From Selaginella tamariscina (lineage: Eukaryota; Streptophyta; Lycopodiopsida; Selaginellales; Selaginellaceae), in NCBI GenBank assembly GCA_003024785.1, contig PUQB01000097.1:503804-567803 (forward strand): a DNA stretch of 64,000 nucleotides, given 5' to 3'. Below, piece after piece: positions 28,697 to 41,447 of this stretch (the first letter of the stretch is position 1; every line of letters starts with the position of its first letter). A model generated the notes under the pieces. It was given only the letters and a program-made list of their open reading frames with translations. It searched no databases and was not told where the DNA came from. Both the position numbers and the translations under genes were made by a program.

Positions 28697-29260
28697 CTAT
28701 ATTGCCGCAAGTCGGAATCGATCAGGACCCAACAACACTTGCCTTTGACAGTCATATGCAGGATCATTCGGAGTCGGTGCAAGGTAAGAGTGCCTAGACA
28801 ATGCGTCCACCTTGTCATTCCGAAAACCGGGCCTGTAGACGATGACAAAATCAAAACGTGATAGGAATTCTACCCACCTAGCCTGTCGCCGACTGAGAAC
28901 TCGAGCCGTTTGAAAAAACTTTAGGTTCTTGTGATCCGTAAGGACTTGTATAGGCTGTGCAGCACCTTCTAGGAAGTGCCGCCACTCCTCAAACGAATCC
29001 ACAATGGCATTGAGTTCCTTGTCATGAATCTCGTAATTGATCTCCGCCGAAAGGAACTTACGAGAGTGAAAGGCGATAGGATGGAGTAACTTGTCTTCTC
29101 CAACTTGTGATAGGATAGAACTTACCGCAAAATTCGAAGCATCTGCTTCAACAAAGAAGGGACGGGAAGGATCAGGATGTATTAGGATCGGAGCTGTTGT
29201 GAAGGCATCCTTGAGTGTTGTGAATGCATGTTTCGCCTTGTCAGACAAGAGAAAACCCAT
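28697..29260 (-). CDS. Chromovirus RNase H region
   Basis: PFFVEADASNFAVSSILSQ, then HDKELNAIVDSFEEWRHFLE, then VLTDHKNLKFFQT are standard Ty3/gypsy RNase H blocks. Confidence 0.88.
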   Translation of the reverse strand: MGFLLSDKAKHAFTTLKDAFTTAPILIHPDPSRPFFVEADASNFAVSSILSQVGEDKLLHPIAFHSRKFLSAEINYEIHDKELNAIVDSFEEWRHFLEGAAQPIQVLTDHKNLKFFQTARVLSRRQARWVEFLSRFDFVIVYRPGFRNDKVDALSRHSYLAPTPNDPAYDCQRQVLLGPDRFRLAAI

Positions 29261-30002
29261 GTGTGCTTGGTGAGTTCTGTGAGTGGAAGTACATGCTTGG
29301 AGAAGTCTTGTATGAATCGCCTATAGAAGTATAAAGCCAAGAAAACATTGTACATCTCGTACAGACTTGGGCCTCTCCCACTCCACGATGGTCTGCACCT
29401 TGTGCATGTCCATGGGAACTAGCAAGAGAGACAATGTAGCAGGATGCAAGATCAGTGGCAAGTTCACACATGGTAGTGGCAAGAACTCGGAGAGGAGAAG
29501 AAGGGAGCTGTGACTGAAAAACAAGAAGGATCTTAGGGGGTGAAACAGAAGCAGAGTAATGAAAAGAGGCAGGATTGGGAAAAATCTGTGTGGATGTTGA
29601 CAAGTGTATAGGATTGGAAGAATCCTGTACAGAAGTATGTGGATGCACAGGAGTGAGGAGAGCTTGCGAGTGTGCTAACAAACCAACAGGAGGTGGATCT
29701 TGTTGAGGAGGAACCTTGAACATTGATACAAGATTGGAAGAACCCTGTATAGGAATCTGCAAACTTACATGAGTGGAGAGAGCCTACGGATGTGCTAAGG
29801 AACTAACATGAGGTGAATCCTGTCGAGGAGGAGTCTTCAACACTGATACAGGAATAGGCACAATCAATCCTGTAGCTTGTACTGCCTTAGACACTAAGGA
29901 CGTATCCTACATGCAGGAAGGTATAGGATTAATCTTGGTTGTCGGAGAGGAAAATGTGAATGTCCTAGACCTTCAGTCGATCTGAGGATTTGCAACCACG
30001 AA

Positions 30003-30245
30003 TCATGGCATGCCCAAAATGATGGGAGTCGACCGAGTCTTGATCAAGTTGAAGGAAATTGAACAATTGAATGCGCTATGACTACAAGAAAGAGGTGTGG
30101 TAGCATGGGTAATTGCACCAGAAGCAATTAGATGACCATTGACCACCTCTACAGGAACTGCACGCTTCAACTTCACCACCAGAATGCCATGCTGAGTTGC
30201 AAAAGTGTCATCCATGAAGCATGCATTTGCACCAGTGTTTAACAC
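30003..30245 (-). CDS. Chromovirus retropepsin remnant
   Basis: LNTGANACFMDDTFA and the following hydrophobic blocks resemble the D-T-G region of an aspartic protease, placed between gag and the pol remnants. Confidence 0.6.
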   Translation of the reverse strand: MLNTGANACFMDDTFATQHGILVVKLKRAVPVEVVNGHLIASGAITHATTPLSCSHSAFNCSISFNLIKTRSTPIILGMP

Positions 30246-30360
30246 AGGGCAAACTCCTTGAGCTCTCGATTATTGAGACGAATGTGTACAGGAAACTTGA
30301 GTGATGAAATGGTATGAGCAGCATCAATGGAGCTTGTGCCTACGTCCAACTTCGCGGCTC

Positions 30361-31238
30361 CTAGACGAAGTGGACATTAAAGTTTTCCGACTGAACTTCA
30401 GCTTCAACTTCACGCATCTTGAACTTCCTGGCTTTAATAGGACATTCTGCCACCTTGTGTCTGGCTTCACCACAATACAAGCATAGGTTCTCACTGCGGT
30501 GACATTGCTTCGTAGTAGCGAAAAGTGATCCACGCTTGGATTTCTCAACCTCCATAGGATCTTTCCTAACGACGTTCGAACAAACGGTTGTCGCAGCGAA
30601 CAGCCTGTTATATGATCTTTACTAATGTTTGGGCATCCGATAACGTAAGGAGAAGGTCCTTCACGTCATCCCTTAACCCAAAACGGAAGTGTTCGATCAA
30701 TGTAGTCTCATCCCATGGAATGTCCGTGCAAAGTTGCTGAAATTCGGATGCATGGACGGAAACTGGTCGGGATCCTTGTGTGAGCTTTCGTAGCTTTGTG
30801 CATGCAGAACAGTACTTATCGGGATCTCCAAAGCAGGCTTCAAAAGCAGCCACAAAACCTTCAAATTCTTCCATTAATGGGTTGTCACGCTCCAACAAGG
30901 GGGCAACCCAAGCCTGTGGAGATCCAATTAGTACCAGTCAAGTAGCGGTGTGGTTGCATGCGGATCAAGAGCTGGATCTGATTCAAGAAACCTTGAAAAT
31001 CGGCGCGATTGCCATTGAACTTTTCCAGCATGCTGATATTCGGCTTCAAAGAAGAGTTTGATAAAGAGGAAACTACAGATGCTTGAGAGAGAGCCTGTGC
31101 AGCAGCCTTGGAGGATGCATTAGCAACTGCATGTGCCGCGTTGGTGGAACTTTGTAGATCTATAACCACTTGGCACAAAGTGGCCAGCTCGTGAGGCAAC
31201 ATTTGGTGCTCACGTTGAAAGTGCTCAAAATTGGCCAT
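30361..31238 (-). CDS. Chromovirus gag region with CCHC knuckle
   Basis: Starts MANFEHFQREHQMLPHELA. The gag core includes FVAAFEACFGDPDKYCSACT and FQQLCTDIPWDETTLIEHFR, and the knuckle is CLYCGEARHKVAEC. Several interruptions. Confidence 0.8.
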
Positions 31239-31324
31239 GATCTATGAAAGAAAACGAAGGAGGAAAAACAAGGAAAAAAAAGTAACTAGAAATCGGAGAG
31301 TTATGAAAGGAGTTACTATCAAAC

Positions 31325-31816
31325 TGTCAAGCCACAATTCAAGAACAAGGAAGCTTGACTCAGGAACAGGACAAGGATTAGGAGTAGGACAGGAACCAGG
31401 AGCAAGTCAGGAGCAGGACAGGAACCAGGAACAAGACATGAACAGGATAGGGAACTAAGAACAAGACAAGGAGAGAACAGGAAGCAAAGAGCAGGACAAG
31501 AATAAGACAAGACAAGATTGATCGTAGAAAGACTGGTGTTGATAGTAACTGATTGTACAACAATTAGGTAGGAGCTTATGCTCACAACTCCAAGAGCTAA
31601 TCTGGTCATGAGCCTAATCTAGTCATGAGCTAAAAAATGGTGACCCTTATCCTCTAGGCATATCCTGTAGCATATCCTTTAAGTATATCCTGTATGAATA
31701 TTCCTGTTAGGCATATCCTGTAGGAATATCCCGTAGGTATATCCTGTAAGCATATCCTATATCCCGTATCCTGTATCATGTATTCGGAATCCTACATCCT
31801 GTATTGGGTCGTGATA
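31325..31816 (-). repeat. Chromovirus 5' LTR
   Basis: 492 bp partner of 26729-27184, with the same two internal repeat blocks. Confidence 0.9.
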
Positions 31817-32244
31817 GGTCTCTTAGGACAGAATTCTAAAGTTTAGTCGGGTTATACTCAAGGGGGGTTCACTCTTGTATATATAGTTACATCATGAACT
31901 CTATTTTTGGCCCCCAAAGTATACCTAAATTTCAAAATTTTACACACCCCAAAACTTACAAATATGTAAAAAATAATTTTTTAAATTATAACCCCAACAG
32001 TATTTTTACATAATAATTTTATTAATTTTAATCGCTAACCTTATGTTGACAAATAAACTCGTCAAGCTTTTGACAAGTACTCTGGCCTATGGAGTATAAC
32101 TCCTTCAAAGTATCATAAGTCAATACCCAAGTGCACTAAGCAGACTTATTTCCTACTACATCTAAGGTTTATCAACATAATACAGTAGGTAACAATAGTC
32201 AACAAAAGTAAAGGGCTAAGTAATAGTAAAAACTATGACACTGA
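31817..32244. other. Unassigned sequence with a low-copy repeat
   Basis: Starts with the right GGTCT target copy. A block at 32133-32235 (CAAGTGCACTAAG, TTATCAACATAAT, AGTAAAG) matches 36510-36616 at moderate identity in the same orientation. No coding frame is seen. Confidence 0.5.
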
Positions 32245-34469
32245 ACCTCCATCTGATACACCGATACATTACAAGTCAGGTTGCACGGAGCATCGTCAAC
32301 TTGATCAAGGGTCCTCACAATGATGCATGGGTTTTTTGACTACTGCACTAGGGGATCCGTCTTGAAGGAGTGTTACCTTCGGGATACATGTGTGTTTGCC
32401 GTTGAAAAGGATAAGACCATGGTTGAGGACTTGAACAAGTAGATATAGAGGTTCTCAATTGACTACCCCAACAAACCCATACATGAGTATTTGAGAAAAT
32501 TCCCTTCTGAGAAGTGCGATAGCTCTGATGAGGAATTTGGTTTAATGTCGGAGTTTGAGGACGATCTTCAATCAGATATTAGATCGGAAGTTATTTCGAG
32601 GAGTATAGAACATTCACATACTCCATTCACCATGAAAACATCAACAGAAGAAACAGAAGATTATGAACGATCTTCCAAGCGGCTTAAACCTTCTTCACCT
32701 CACTCAAAAGATAACAGCGAAGAAGAATTGTTAATGAATTGTTAAAGTGATGAATAGTTGTAAATAAGTGTAACATAAGGCATTTTTGTATATTTCGTTT
32801 ATATTTGTACAGAAAATAAATTCTCAAGGATAAAGAAGCTTTAATTCAAACATGGGTCACACATTAACAAGGTAAATAATATACCTTGATAATTTTAAGG
32901 TCAGCTAATTATCATTTTACAGATGCAATGAAACAATTGAGAACATGGATTTTCAGCATTGGCATGAGGTAGAGAGGGGTTTGGCGACAATTTCTTGTGC
33001 CACATGTCAGAATGACAGAGTTCATGCAGGAAATGGATAATAATGCAGCGCAAAACATCGTTACCATGGGGGCCACTTCAGTTTTTTTCATCATCATTTT
33101 TATTGGCTTCAATTCCGAAATCAATTTCTTCAGCGCATGCAATATCTGAATCTTGTAAGGATGATGTAAAATTAAATGATGAAGGGATAGGCAACGAGAT
33201 AGTGGCAACAGATAAATGTGAAAGGGAGCAAACAAGTGATTTGTAAAGTATTCAAGAGGCAACGCTATCTCATGTTACTCATGGCCATATTGTGTTGTTG
33301 GATGTCAATGGTGTTCTGCTTCATCGACAAAGGCCCGAGGATAGGAAAAAAGAAATAAACAAGGAGATTTCATTCCTGTCATGGTAAATTTCGATATGAT
33401 ATTATTTTCGTCTAGGGTTGGATCGTCTCTTTCAAAAGCTTAAGGAATGGGTGCGCTTGTGGGGATTGGTCATGCATGCAGATTTATAACTTAACACCGC
33501 TGTTGAATTTGCTTAAGAAACATTTAGTGTTGCAGAAGAGGTGATTCGTAAAGATTGGATTTTGACCAGTGAATGTGTTATAAACCTCTCGAATTTCACA
33601 ATATAAGAAAGGAAAGCAAGCCATACTTCTTCAAGAATGAAAGAATAATTAGGACTCATGGGGAGATCAGTCGCTTAAGGATAATGAAGAATGCACATAT
33701 CTTAGTAGTAGACGACTCTCCTCAGAAGGCTATGCTCAACCAAAACATTGCTTGTATTCATCCAATCACTTTCGATCCATATTCTAATATCGATATCATG
33801 GATGAGCTAGTGAACTACTTGGATACGTGCCTCAGAAAGAAGAATCTCAAAATTTTTTGTGAGTAGTATCCACCGTATCATACATTTCCTAAAGCTTTTC
33901 TTTCTCGTGATTTTAAATTTTATAAAATGAAGGATAATAACCAGGCTTTATAATATTATTCTTAAGGAACGTCATTCTTTAGATGAACCTTTATGCAGAC
34001 CTGGTCTTATTACATCTTATGTATTAACAAGGATGGCAACTCCCAATTGCATTCGTGAAAGTGTTAGGTGGTGGCAACAACATCAAGATATTGACCAAAA
34101 TGATTTGATTAATCCGGAGAGTGATGATTTAGACAAAATGAGGAGATTTCTCTGTATGGTTAGGAAGAAAGTATTTATAAATAAATTAACATGTTGATAA
34201 GGAAATGATTTCATTTGTAATTATGTTTGATAGTATTTCTTCATTATTGTAAACTATTTTTAAAATAATATGAATATTCTAAGATAGTTTAGGAATATTC
34301 CTTACTAAGTAAGGTTATTGAAGGATTAATTAATTAATTAATTAGTATTTAAGGCTTAATTACATATTAATTAAATGATTAATTAATAATTAAAACTTAA
34401 ATATTAATTAGTAATTTATTTTATATTCCCATTTTCACGTATCATGCCCACTTTAGTTACAACGTGCAT
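32245..34469 (+). mobile_element. Right-half fragment of the 14.7-kb transposon family
   Basis: Collinear with 49191-51533: the acidic C-terminus of the long gene, the phosphatase gene, the AT-rich tail and the terminal sequence at 34443-34469. It is 5'-truncated and older than the 49-51 kb copy, with more interruptions. Confidence 0.85.
33000..34196 (+). pseudogene. FCP1/NIF-type phosphatase, decayed copy 1
   Basis: Matches 49990-51260. Motif I VLLDVNGVLLHRQRPEDRK and motif III NAHILVVDDSPQKAMLNQ are readable, as is the C-terminal block PLCRPGLITSYVLTRMATPN. The frame is interrupted several times. Confidence 0.8.
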
Positions 34470-35708
34470 AAAGCATTCGAGAGGCAATGCTACCCTTGTT
34501 ACCCATGGTCATATTGTGTTGTTGGATGTCAATGATGTTTTGCTTCATCAACAAAGGCTTGAGGATAGAAAAAAAGAAATCAAACAAAGAGATTTCATTC
34601 TTTGTCATGATAAATTTCGATATGATATCATTTTTCGCCCGGGGTTGAACCGTCTCTTTTAAAAGCTTAAGGAGATGGGTGCACTTGTGGGGATTTGGTC
34701 ATGCATGTAGATTCACAACTTGACACCGCTGCTGAATTTGCTTAAGAAACATTATAGTGTTGCAGAAGAGGTGATTTGTAAAGATTTCATTTTTGACCAG
34801 CGAATATATTATAAACCTCTCAAATTTTATGATATAAGAAAGGAAAGCATGCCATACTTCTTCAAGAATGAAAAATTTATTGGGCTTCATGGGGAGATCA
34901 ATTAGTTAAGGATAATGAAGAACGCACATATCTTAATGGTATACGACTCTCCTCAAAAGGTTATGCTCAACCAAAACATTGTTTATATCCATTCAATCAC
35001 TTTCGACCCATATTTTGATATCAATATTATGGATGAGCTAGTAAACTACTTAGATACGTGCCTTAGAAAGAAGAATTTCAAAAACTTTTGTGAGCAATAT
35101 CCACCGTATTAAACATTTCCTAAAGCTTTTCTTTCTCGTGATTTTGAATTTTATAAAATGAAAGAGAGCAACTGGGCACTTTACAATATTATTCTTAAGG
35201 AACGTCATTTTTTAAATGAATCTTTATGCAGACCTGGTCTTATCACATCTTATGTATTAACAAGGATGGCAACTCCTAATTGGATTCGTGAGAGTGTTAC
35301 GTGGTGGCAACAACATCAAGATATTAACCAAAATGATTCGATTAATCCGAAGAGTGATGATTTAAACAAAATGAAGAGATTTCTCTGTATGGTTAAAGAG
35401 AAAGTATTTATATAATAAATTAATATGTTGATAAGGAAATGATTTCATTTGTAATTATGTTTGATAGTATTTTTTAATTATTGTAAACTATTTTTACAAC
35501 GAAGAATAATATGAATATTCTAAGATATTTTAAGAATATTCCTTAATAAGTAAGGTTATTGAAGGATTAATTTGTTAATTAATTAATATTTAAGGTTTAA
35601 TTATATATTAATTAAATAATTAATTAATAATTAAAATTTAAGTATTAATTAGCAGTTTATTTTATTCCCATTTTCATGTATCATGCCCATTTTAGTTACA
35701 ACATGCAT
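34466..35708 (+). mobile_element. Second right-end fragment with FCP1-type phosphatase, decayed copy 2
   Basis: Starts immediately after the terminus of the previous fragment, at the position equivalent to about 50240. It keeps VLLDVNDVLLHQQRLEDRKK, a KNAHILMVYDSPQK version of motif III (first Asp of DDSP lost) and the tail, and ends in the same terminal sequence (35682-35708). The two fragments are therefore head-to-tail neighbours, by insertion or tandem duplication. Confidence 0.8.
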
Positions 35709-36831
35709 TAGTATTAAACCCATGACACAACTCCAAAGGGTGTGCCTCATGTATTGTACCATGCGTTGTTTAACTTAATGTCACATGTTCATGTGACATT
35801 GTTTTCAAAATGTATGTTATTTTGCCATAACCACTGACTCAAGAGTTACACTTAGTGTCACAAATATGACTTATAAATGCAAGCTTTAGAACCCCTTTAT
35901 GAACCATAAAAAACTTATTAAAAGAACATGTCAACCAAGATCCCACACTCACAATTGGGCAAAAATATGTATGTGTCCTATTTAGTTATATAATGTTACT
36001 CTTAACTTAATGTAAAGGAGACCTCAACCTTTGACCCTTAAAATGTGTATTTCGATAAAACCTTATAGATACGGATTTATTAATGTTAAGGATAGGCTAC
36101 CCTAAAGGTAGGACATATCTTTATTGTCTGGAAGTTGAGGCGGCACAACAAAGGGTTATGCATTGATGACATAAGCTTGAGATTACATTGGTAAAAAAAT
36201 AATAAACTTAAAAATTCTTATTTCATATCCTACTTAATATATGTGATAGAGCCTCTCCTCCCCTTGTTTTTTTGTTTTATAAAGTGATATAACGCGGAAT
36301 TTCATTTTCAATAGGAATATATTTGGTGAATTTAACCTAAAAACCCATTAACTGAGTGTAGAGTTAAGGCTTATTTGACACACCAAACTCACCAAAACTA
36401 ACTATAAGCCTAATCGGAACATGAAAATTAAGGATAAGAGTTTTTTAAATGGAAGTGCTAGTTTCTTTTGTAAGTACCTAACGACACTGATCGAACCATC
36501 ACTAGATACTCAAGTGCATTAAGTGGGTATGTTTCCTAACACCTAGAGCTTATCAACATAATTTAATAGGTAATAACAATCAATATCCAAAGTAAAGAGT
36601 AGTCATAATAAAAACTTTTTAAGTGGTTAAATGCCAATCCTAGAAACTTTCTCTAGAAACCCTATGAAATTTGATAAAATAATCTTTATTATGAATCCGT
36701 CTCTTAGGAATTCACACTCACAATTAATCAAGTTTATGGATAATGCTCACCTTGTGAGTCAGGATGTGTGAGCTAACCAAGCTACAAATATTATTACTAA
36801 TTTGGCATGGATGAGTCACTCTCTTCACAAT
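35709..36831. other. Unassigned repetitive spacer
   Basis: No coding frame. Contains the second copy (36510-36616) of the low-copy repeat at 32133-32235. It ends in CAAT at 36828-36831, the candidate left target duplication of the 14.7-kb element. Confidence 0.5.
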
Positions 36832-36858
36832 ATGCAAGTTGTAACTAAAATGGGCATG
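36832..36858. repeat. Left terminal inverted repeat
   Basis: 27 bp, inverted partner of 51507-51533 with two mismatches. The same sequence is found at 26235-26261, 34443-34469 and 35682-35708. Confidence 0.85.
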
Positions 36859-37338
36859 GCTATAGTCCCATTTCCTAATAATTAGCAATTTTAGCTATTT
36901 AATTAGCATTTTCTAATATTAAAGGAATATTCTTTAGAATATATGTTTGAAAATAGAATATTCTTTAGAATATTCTATTTTGTATTCTACCCTTTAATAA
37001 ATTATAGCATTCATTGAACAAAAATTAATAACATTATAAAAGTAGAAGGTATTAAATTATATAATATATTGCCTAATATAACAATTAAGGAAGAGCATAA
37101 GAGGTACATTATATAAATATTGATGTTGTTATTAAAATATTAATATTTAAATATAACATTATTAATTAAAAATTTGTAGTAGTAATAATATATATATAAA
37201 ATCCTATAATAATATAGTCAATCTTCCATATCATTTTTTAAATTTATATAGTTAAGTAAACAATTTGGTACTATTATTAAAGAGTTTATAATAATTATGA
37301 ATATTAAATATATGATATTTTATAATTTTGTAATTGCT

Positions 37339-40300
37339 TTAAGCTTCAGAAAACATACATTCCCTTGCAGTTTTGTTAATCGTGACTTTATCAACGCTTC
37401 TTGACATCCACCCATATCGAATGGATTTAACATTTATAAAACATGCTGGGTCTTTTTGATTGGGAACCATGTTTTCTCTAGGCATCCATTATATCTTTCG
37501 CTCTCCTTCTCGTGTCGCCTTTTTTGTGGTTTGAACCATGCAACCTTAACAATACTATTTTTTGTGATTACTTCAGGTGTGTCGATAATTTGACCCATCC
37601 AAATAGGCTGATTATATGACGCATCTGGAGTAATGAGAACCATCATTAGTTTTTGAAGATCCTGGCAGCAATCAAAGTATGCTTTAGGTTTTTGGTTCCT
37701 TTGTCCAACAAAGTGTGGGGTTTGCACTTCCACATCACTACTGGCTTCTATGTCGTCTGTGCTCAGTGATGTCATTTCAATCTCCTCTCGCCACCTTGTT
37801 TTAGGCCAAAAAGGGTGTTGCAATTCTGTACTTGTGACAGTAGGCCCTTCCAACTCTCGAACAACAGTCTCCCAATAGTCAACCACATGCTTATATAGTT
37901 CTGAGTAACCAGTTGCCTTATCAGAATTCTTTGGCATCGATTTTTGAACCCATGCCACATATTTTTTGATGCCATCAATAATAACCTCTTGTTCCTTGAG
38001 CTGGGCACTCAATGGAATAGGGTCTGGTTGTCCTTCTGGGAGAAGTGGCTTTCCATTCTCTCCACTTTTGAAGAGCATTAACCCCTCTTTCGGTAACCAC
38101 TCCTGCTCTGATGGCCGTAACTTGTACTGCATAATAGGTATACCATCTCGTATGGAGAAAAAGAATTGTAGCGGCACAAGGTGACCAACTAAAGAATCAC
38201 TCCCCTCTTTTATATACTCCTTGAGAAATTTTTTGAAGTCTGGCACCTCAGTCACAAGCAAAGCACAACTTTTTTTGGAGATGCAATTTTCAAAAAGATT
38301 CATCATATGCGGTAAGGTAAGTGCACTTGTCCTTTTTGTAGAGTTGGAGACCTTGCTGAAGAACGCATCAATATCTTCATGAGTGTGACCAACCATAAGA
38401 AAACTGAGCGTGATTGTTTCAAACACACCTTTGGCAACAAGCATTGACAAGTATGCTAGCACATATCTAGAAAATAAAAGTAAGTATGAGCTTGAGAAAC
38501 CCTTAAGTAAAATGATTTACCTATTTTTGTTCTCGCCTGCACAATTATCCATCTGTAAAAGCAAATGACGAGGAAGCTTATTTGATGTTGAGGACACATG
38601 TACACTATTTGAGCTAGATCCCTCCACTGAACCTGAACTCTCAACAGGGCCATCTGTTTTTTGTGCAGGTTGCTGACAATGCCTCTCATATTCCCAAGTA
38701 GCCTCAAGTGCAGACGTGTTCATGAGAGCATTATGTAAAGGTTGAAGGTGTTGTTTCTTCACTTTGAGATCACCGATAGGACTTGTCTGTGAGTGGGCTT
38801 CAAGGTTTCTGAAACACATGGCCAACGACCCAATAGTGAAATTGGAGTCGCTAGACCAATGTGGAAGTGAAAAGTGTCCATATGATTCACAACCGTGTCC
38901 ATGTGTTAGCACACCTGTCAATGAAATCGGAAGTTTCATGACATTTCCAAGGCACTTTGGTGTTGCAACGAGCTTTGGAATGCTGGTCTTTGAATGATCC
39001 ATCTTGTCATGGATCAAGCACAGGTACTCTGATGGGCGTGACACAGAAAGCATGCGGTGTGCATAGTACTGAGACCGGCAAGTTTGTTGCGCAATCATGT
39101 GGGCCTCCATCTTCTTTTGAATGGCAGTGATCTCCACCAAGGTTTTTGCACAAGCCTCTGCAGCCTTCAATGATGTACAAGTGTCACACTTGGAAAAGCT
39201 AGAGTGTTTTGCAATCTCCACATCCTTAAAATGAGTATTCCATATGTTGTTGAAGGTACCAGTGCAGATTGCTTGCAGCCCCATCAAGCTGAGGCACTTG
39301 TTCACATGTTCACACAGCTTCAATTGAGTGTAGATCGAAGGCAAAACCTTGAGATTTTCCCTGACCCCTGCATTTGTGGTTCGGCATTTGTGAGGCATCC
39401 TGTCTGCATTTGCTTCCACAAAAGCCTTGAGTATCTCTATGGCTGCCATAATGTGAGAGCGGGTTTTGACCAAGCCAGTGTTCCCATGTACTGAGGTTCG
39501 CGCTCCATCTAACCACTCATCCCTCCGACGGTAGAACGTGGTCTTTGGGATCCCATATATACTGTACCAAGCTTTGAAGCAGATGGCCACCTTATTAAAT
39601 ACCATGGATGTACTCTGATAACCTGTGTCCGAAGCCATTCCATCAATACACCCAGTTAGTGCAGCATATACAAACTCATGCCTTTGCTTTTGGGTGAGCG
39701 TACGAAAGACATGTCTACATTGGGTAATTTCATTCCGGTCTGCCATCTGACAACACTTCTTCTTGCAGCAGTCAATCGTGGAAATGCTCGTAACACTTTC
39801 GGAAGATGTAGGATCCATCTTCATCCTCTTGCTGAAACATGTAGGGGAAGATCTGCAACCCATGAATCGCCTTTTTCTTAAATAGGACCAATGCAAGGAA
39901 CCTCTTCAAATATGAGTTGTTCTTCCGGGTTGTTATTATTGAAATCCAACCCAGAATATGTTGAACCATCTTGCCGTCTTAATTCAGATGTTCGCCACCT
40001 CACGAGGGATCCAGGATGCAAAGTGCCATTAGGTGAAACCTCTGTCACAACTACACCCACGAAGTCGGACCCTAGTTTCTCTTCTGACACTGCTTCCATT
40101 GGATTTATAGCTGTGATGATGCCTCTCCCAACCTCAATCTCATGAAGAAAGAGAATCACCTCATCCATCACAGCAGGCAAGCCATCATCTGGAAAACTCG
40201 TGCTACTGTTTGTTTGTGACTCTGTATATTCTGTGTCAGCCTTGACTTCATCCAAATTCCACAATACAGGAGAACCCTCCTCAAATTCCATTCCAGGAAC

Positions 40301-40462
40301 CTCAACATGCTTGAAAATGGTGTTCACCCATACGTACACACAAGATCCTTGGGCAATATTGTGACATGATGCATTATCATCTCGAACTTCCACAGTTCCA
40401 GTGCCAACTATCTCGTTGTTCCGAAGAAGACATACTTTATCTCCAGTATTATACATATTGTC
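37339..40462 (-). CDS. DUF7869-type protein, putative transposase
   Basis: Roughly 1,000 residues in two exons split by a 54-base intron (38520-38467) with normal borders. The N-terminus (GDKVCLLRNNEIVGTGTVEV) has a small beta-rich, DUF8039-like look. The middle is Cys-rich (CCKKKCCQM, FSKCDTCTSL). The DUF7869 region has LLLQMDNCAGENKNR, broken by the intron, then LSFLMVGHTHEDIDAFFS. These Asp-bearing strands look like an RNase H-fold DDE core, though I know of no proof of catalysis. The stop is at 37339-37341 by comparison with copy A. The frame is interrupted about twice. A TGTGCAG acceptor precedes the first readable codon, so an upstream leader exon beyond the palindrome array is likely. 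Good match to the DUF7869 pattern; the transposase role is inferred. Confidence 0.75.
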
Positions 40463-40608
40463 CTGCACATAAAAATTGTGTTATTTATGATATCTGTTTA
40501 TGCAATATTTGTAAGAAATCATAACTGCAGTTGCTTAATAATATGCATGTGCAATAATACATAATTATATATAAAAATAATATCTCATGCTTTATTAATA
40601 TAACTGAT

Positions 40609-41447
40609 GGGCGGGATTAATCCCGCCGCAGACTCTACCCCTTCAGAGTGAGTCGGCGGGATTAATCCCGCCGCGACTCTACCCCATCGGAGAGAGTCGG
40701 CGGGATTAATCCCGCCGCCGACTCTACCCCGTCGGAGAGAGGCGGCGGGATTAATCCCGCCGCCTCTCCCTCAGAGAGAAGGCGGCGGATTAATCCCGCC
40801 GACTCCCCTCGAGAGAGCGGCGGGATTAATCCCGCCGCGGGCTCCCTCCGACGAGGAAGTAGCGGCGGGATTAATCCCGCGCGGGCTCCCTCCGACTAGG
40901 AAGTACCGGCGGGATTAATCCCGCCGCCGGATCTTCCTCGTCTGTGAGAGTCGGCGGGATTAATCCCGCCGCAAATTCCTCCGACGAGGAAGAGGGGGCG
41001 GGATTAATCCCGCCCACAACACTGACGACGGAGAATAGGCGGCGGGATTAATCCCGCCCACAACTCTGACGACGGGGAATAAGCGGCGGGATTAATCCCG
41101 CCCACAACTCTCTCCGAAACTATGATTTCAAAGAGATTCGGGATGAATTCTGCCCACAAATATTTAAAACAGGGAAGTAGTGGCGAGATTAATCCCGCCA
41201 CCCCTTCTCTGCCTCCTAAAATGGTTGGCGAGATTAATCCCGCCGACAACTCTTTCTAATAAATTCAAGTAAATCATTATCAGTTGAGAGAGTTATCGGC
41301 GGGATTAATCTCGCCGCTCTTTTTAAGAGGCGGAGAAGCATTGCCCGAACTAATTCTGCCATAGCTATGAAAGAGATGGTGGCGGGATTAATCCCGCCAC
41401 CTCTTCAAAGAGGCGAAAAAAAAGGCCGGATTAATCCCGCCGCCCCG
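40609..41447. repeat. Palindrome array 1 (about 19 units of GGCGGGATTAATCCCGCC)
   Basis: An 18-bp perfect palindrome recurs about every 44 bp, with spacers of related but varying sequence (GACTCTACCCC, GGCTCCCTCCGACGAGGAAG). Units near 40470-41130 are nearly all exact; those toward 41450 are more diverged (GGCGAGATTAATCCCGCC and others). The GC content stands far above the surroundings. It lies directly upstream of the leftward DUF7869-type gene, probably between its leader exon and first coding exon. Confidence 0.95.

Larger units (their letters stand above)
26729..31816 (-). mobile_element. Old Ty3/gypsy chromovirus, nested insertion
   Basis: Direct LTRs at 26729-27184 and 31325-31816, beginning TGTCAAGCC and ending in CGTGACA or CGTGATA. 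A perfect 5-bp target duplication GGTCT lies outside both ends (26724-26728 and 31817-31821). Minus-strand parts in order: gag with CCHC knuckle, retropepsin remnant, RNase H, integrase and a chromodomain-like tail. The reverse transcriptase core is not recognisable. There are many breaks, and the LTRs differ in length and sequence, so it is clearly older than the element at 10.8 kb. Confidence 0.93.
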
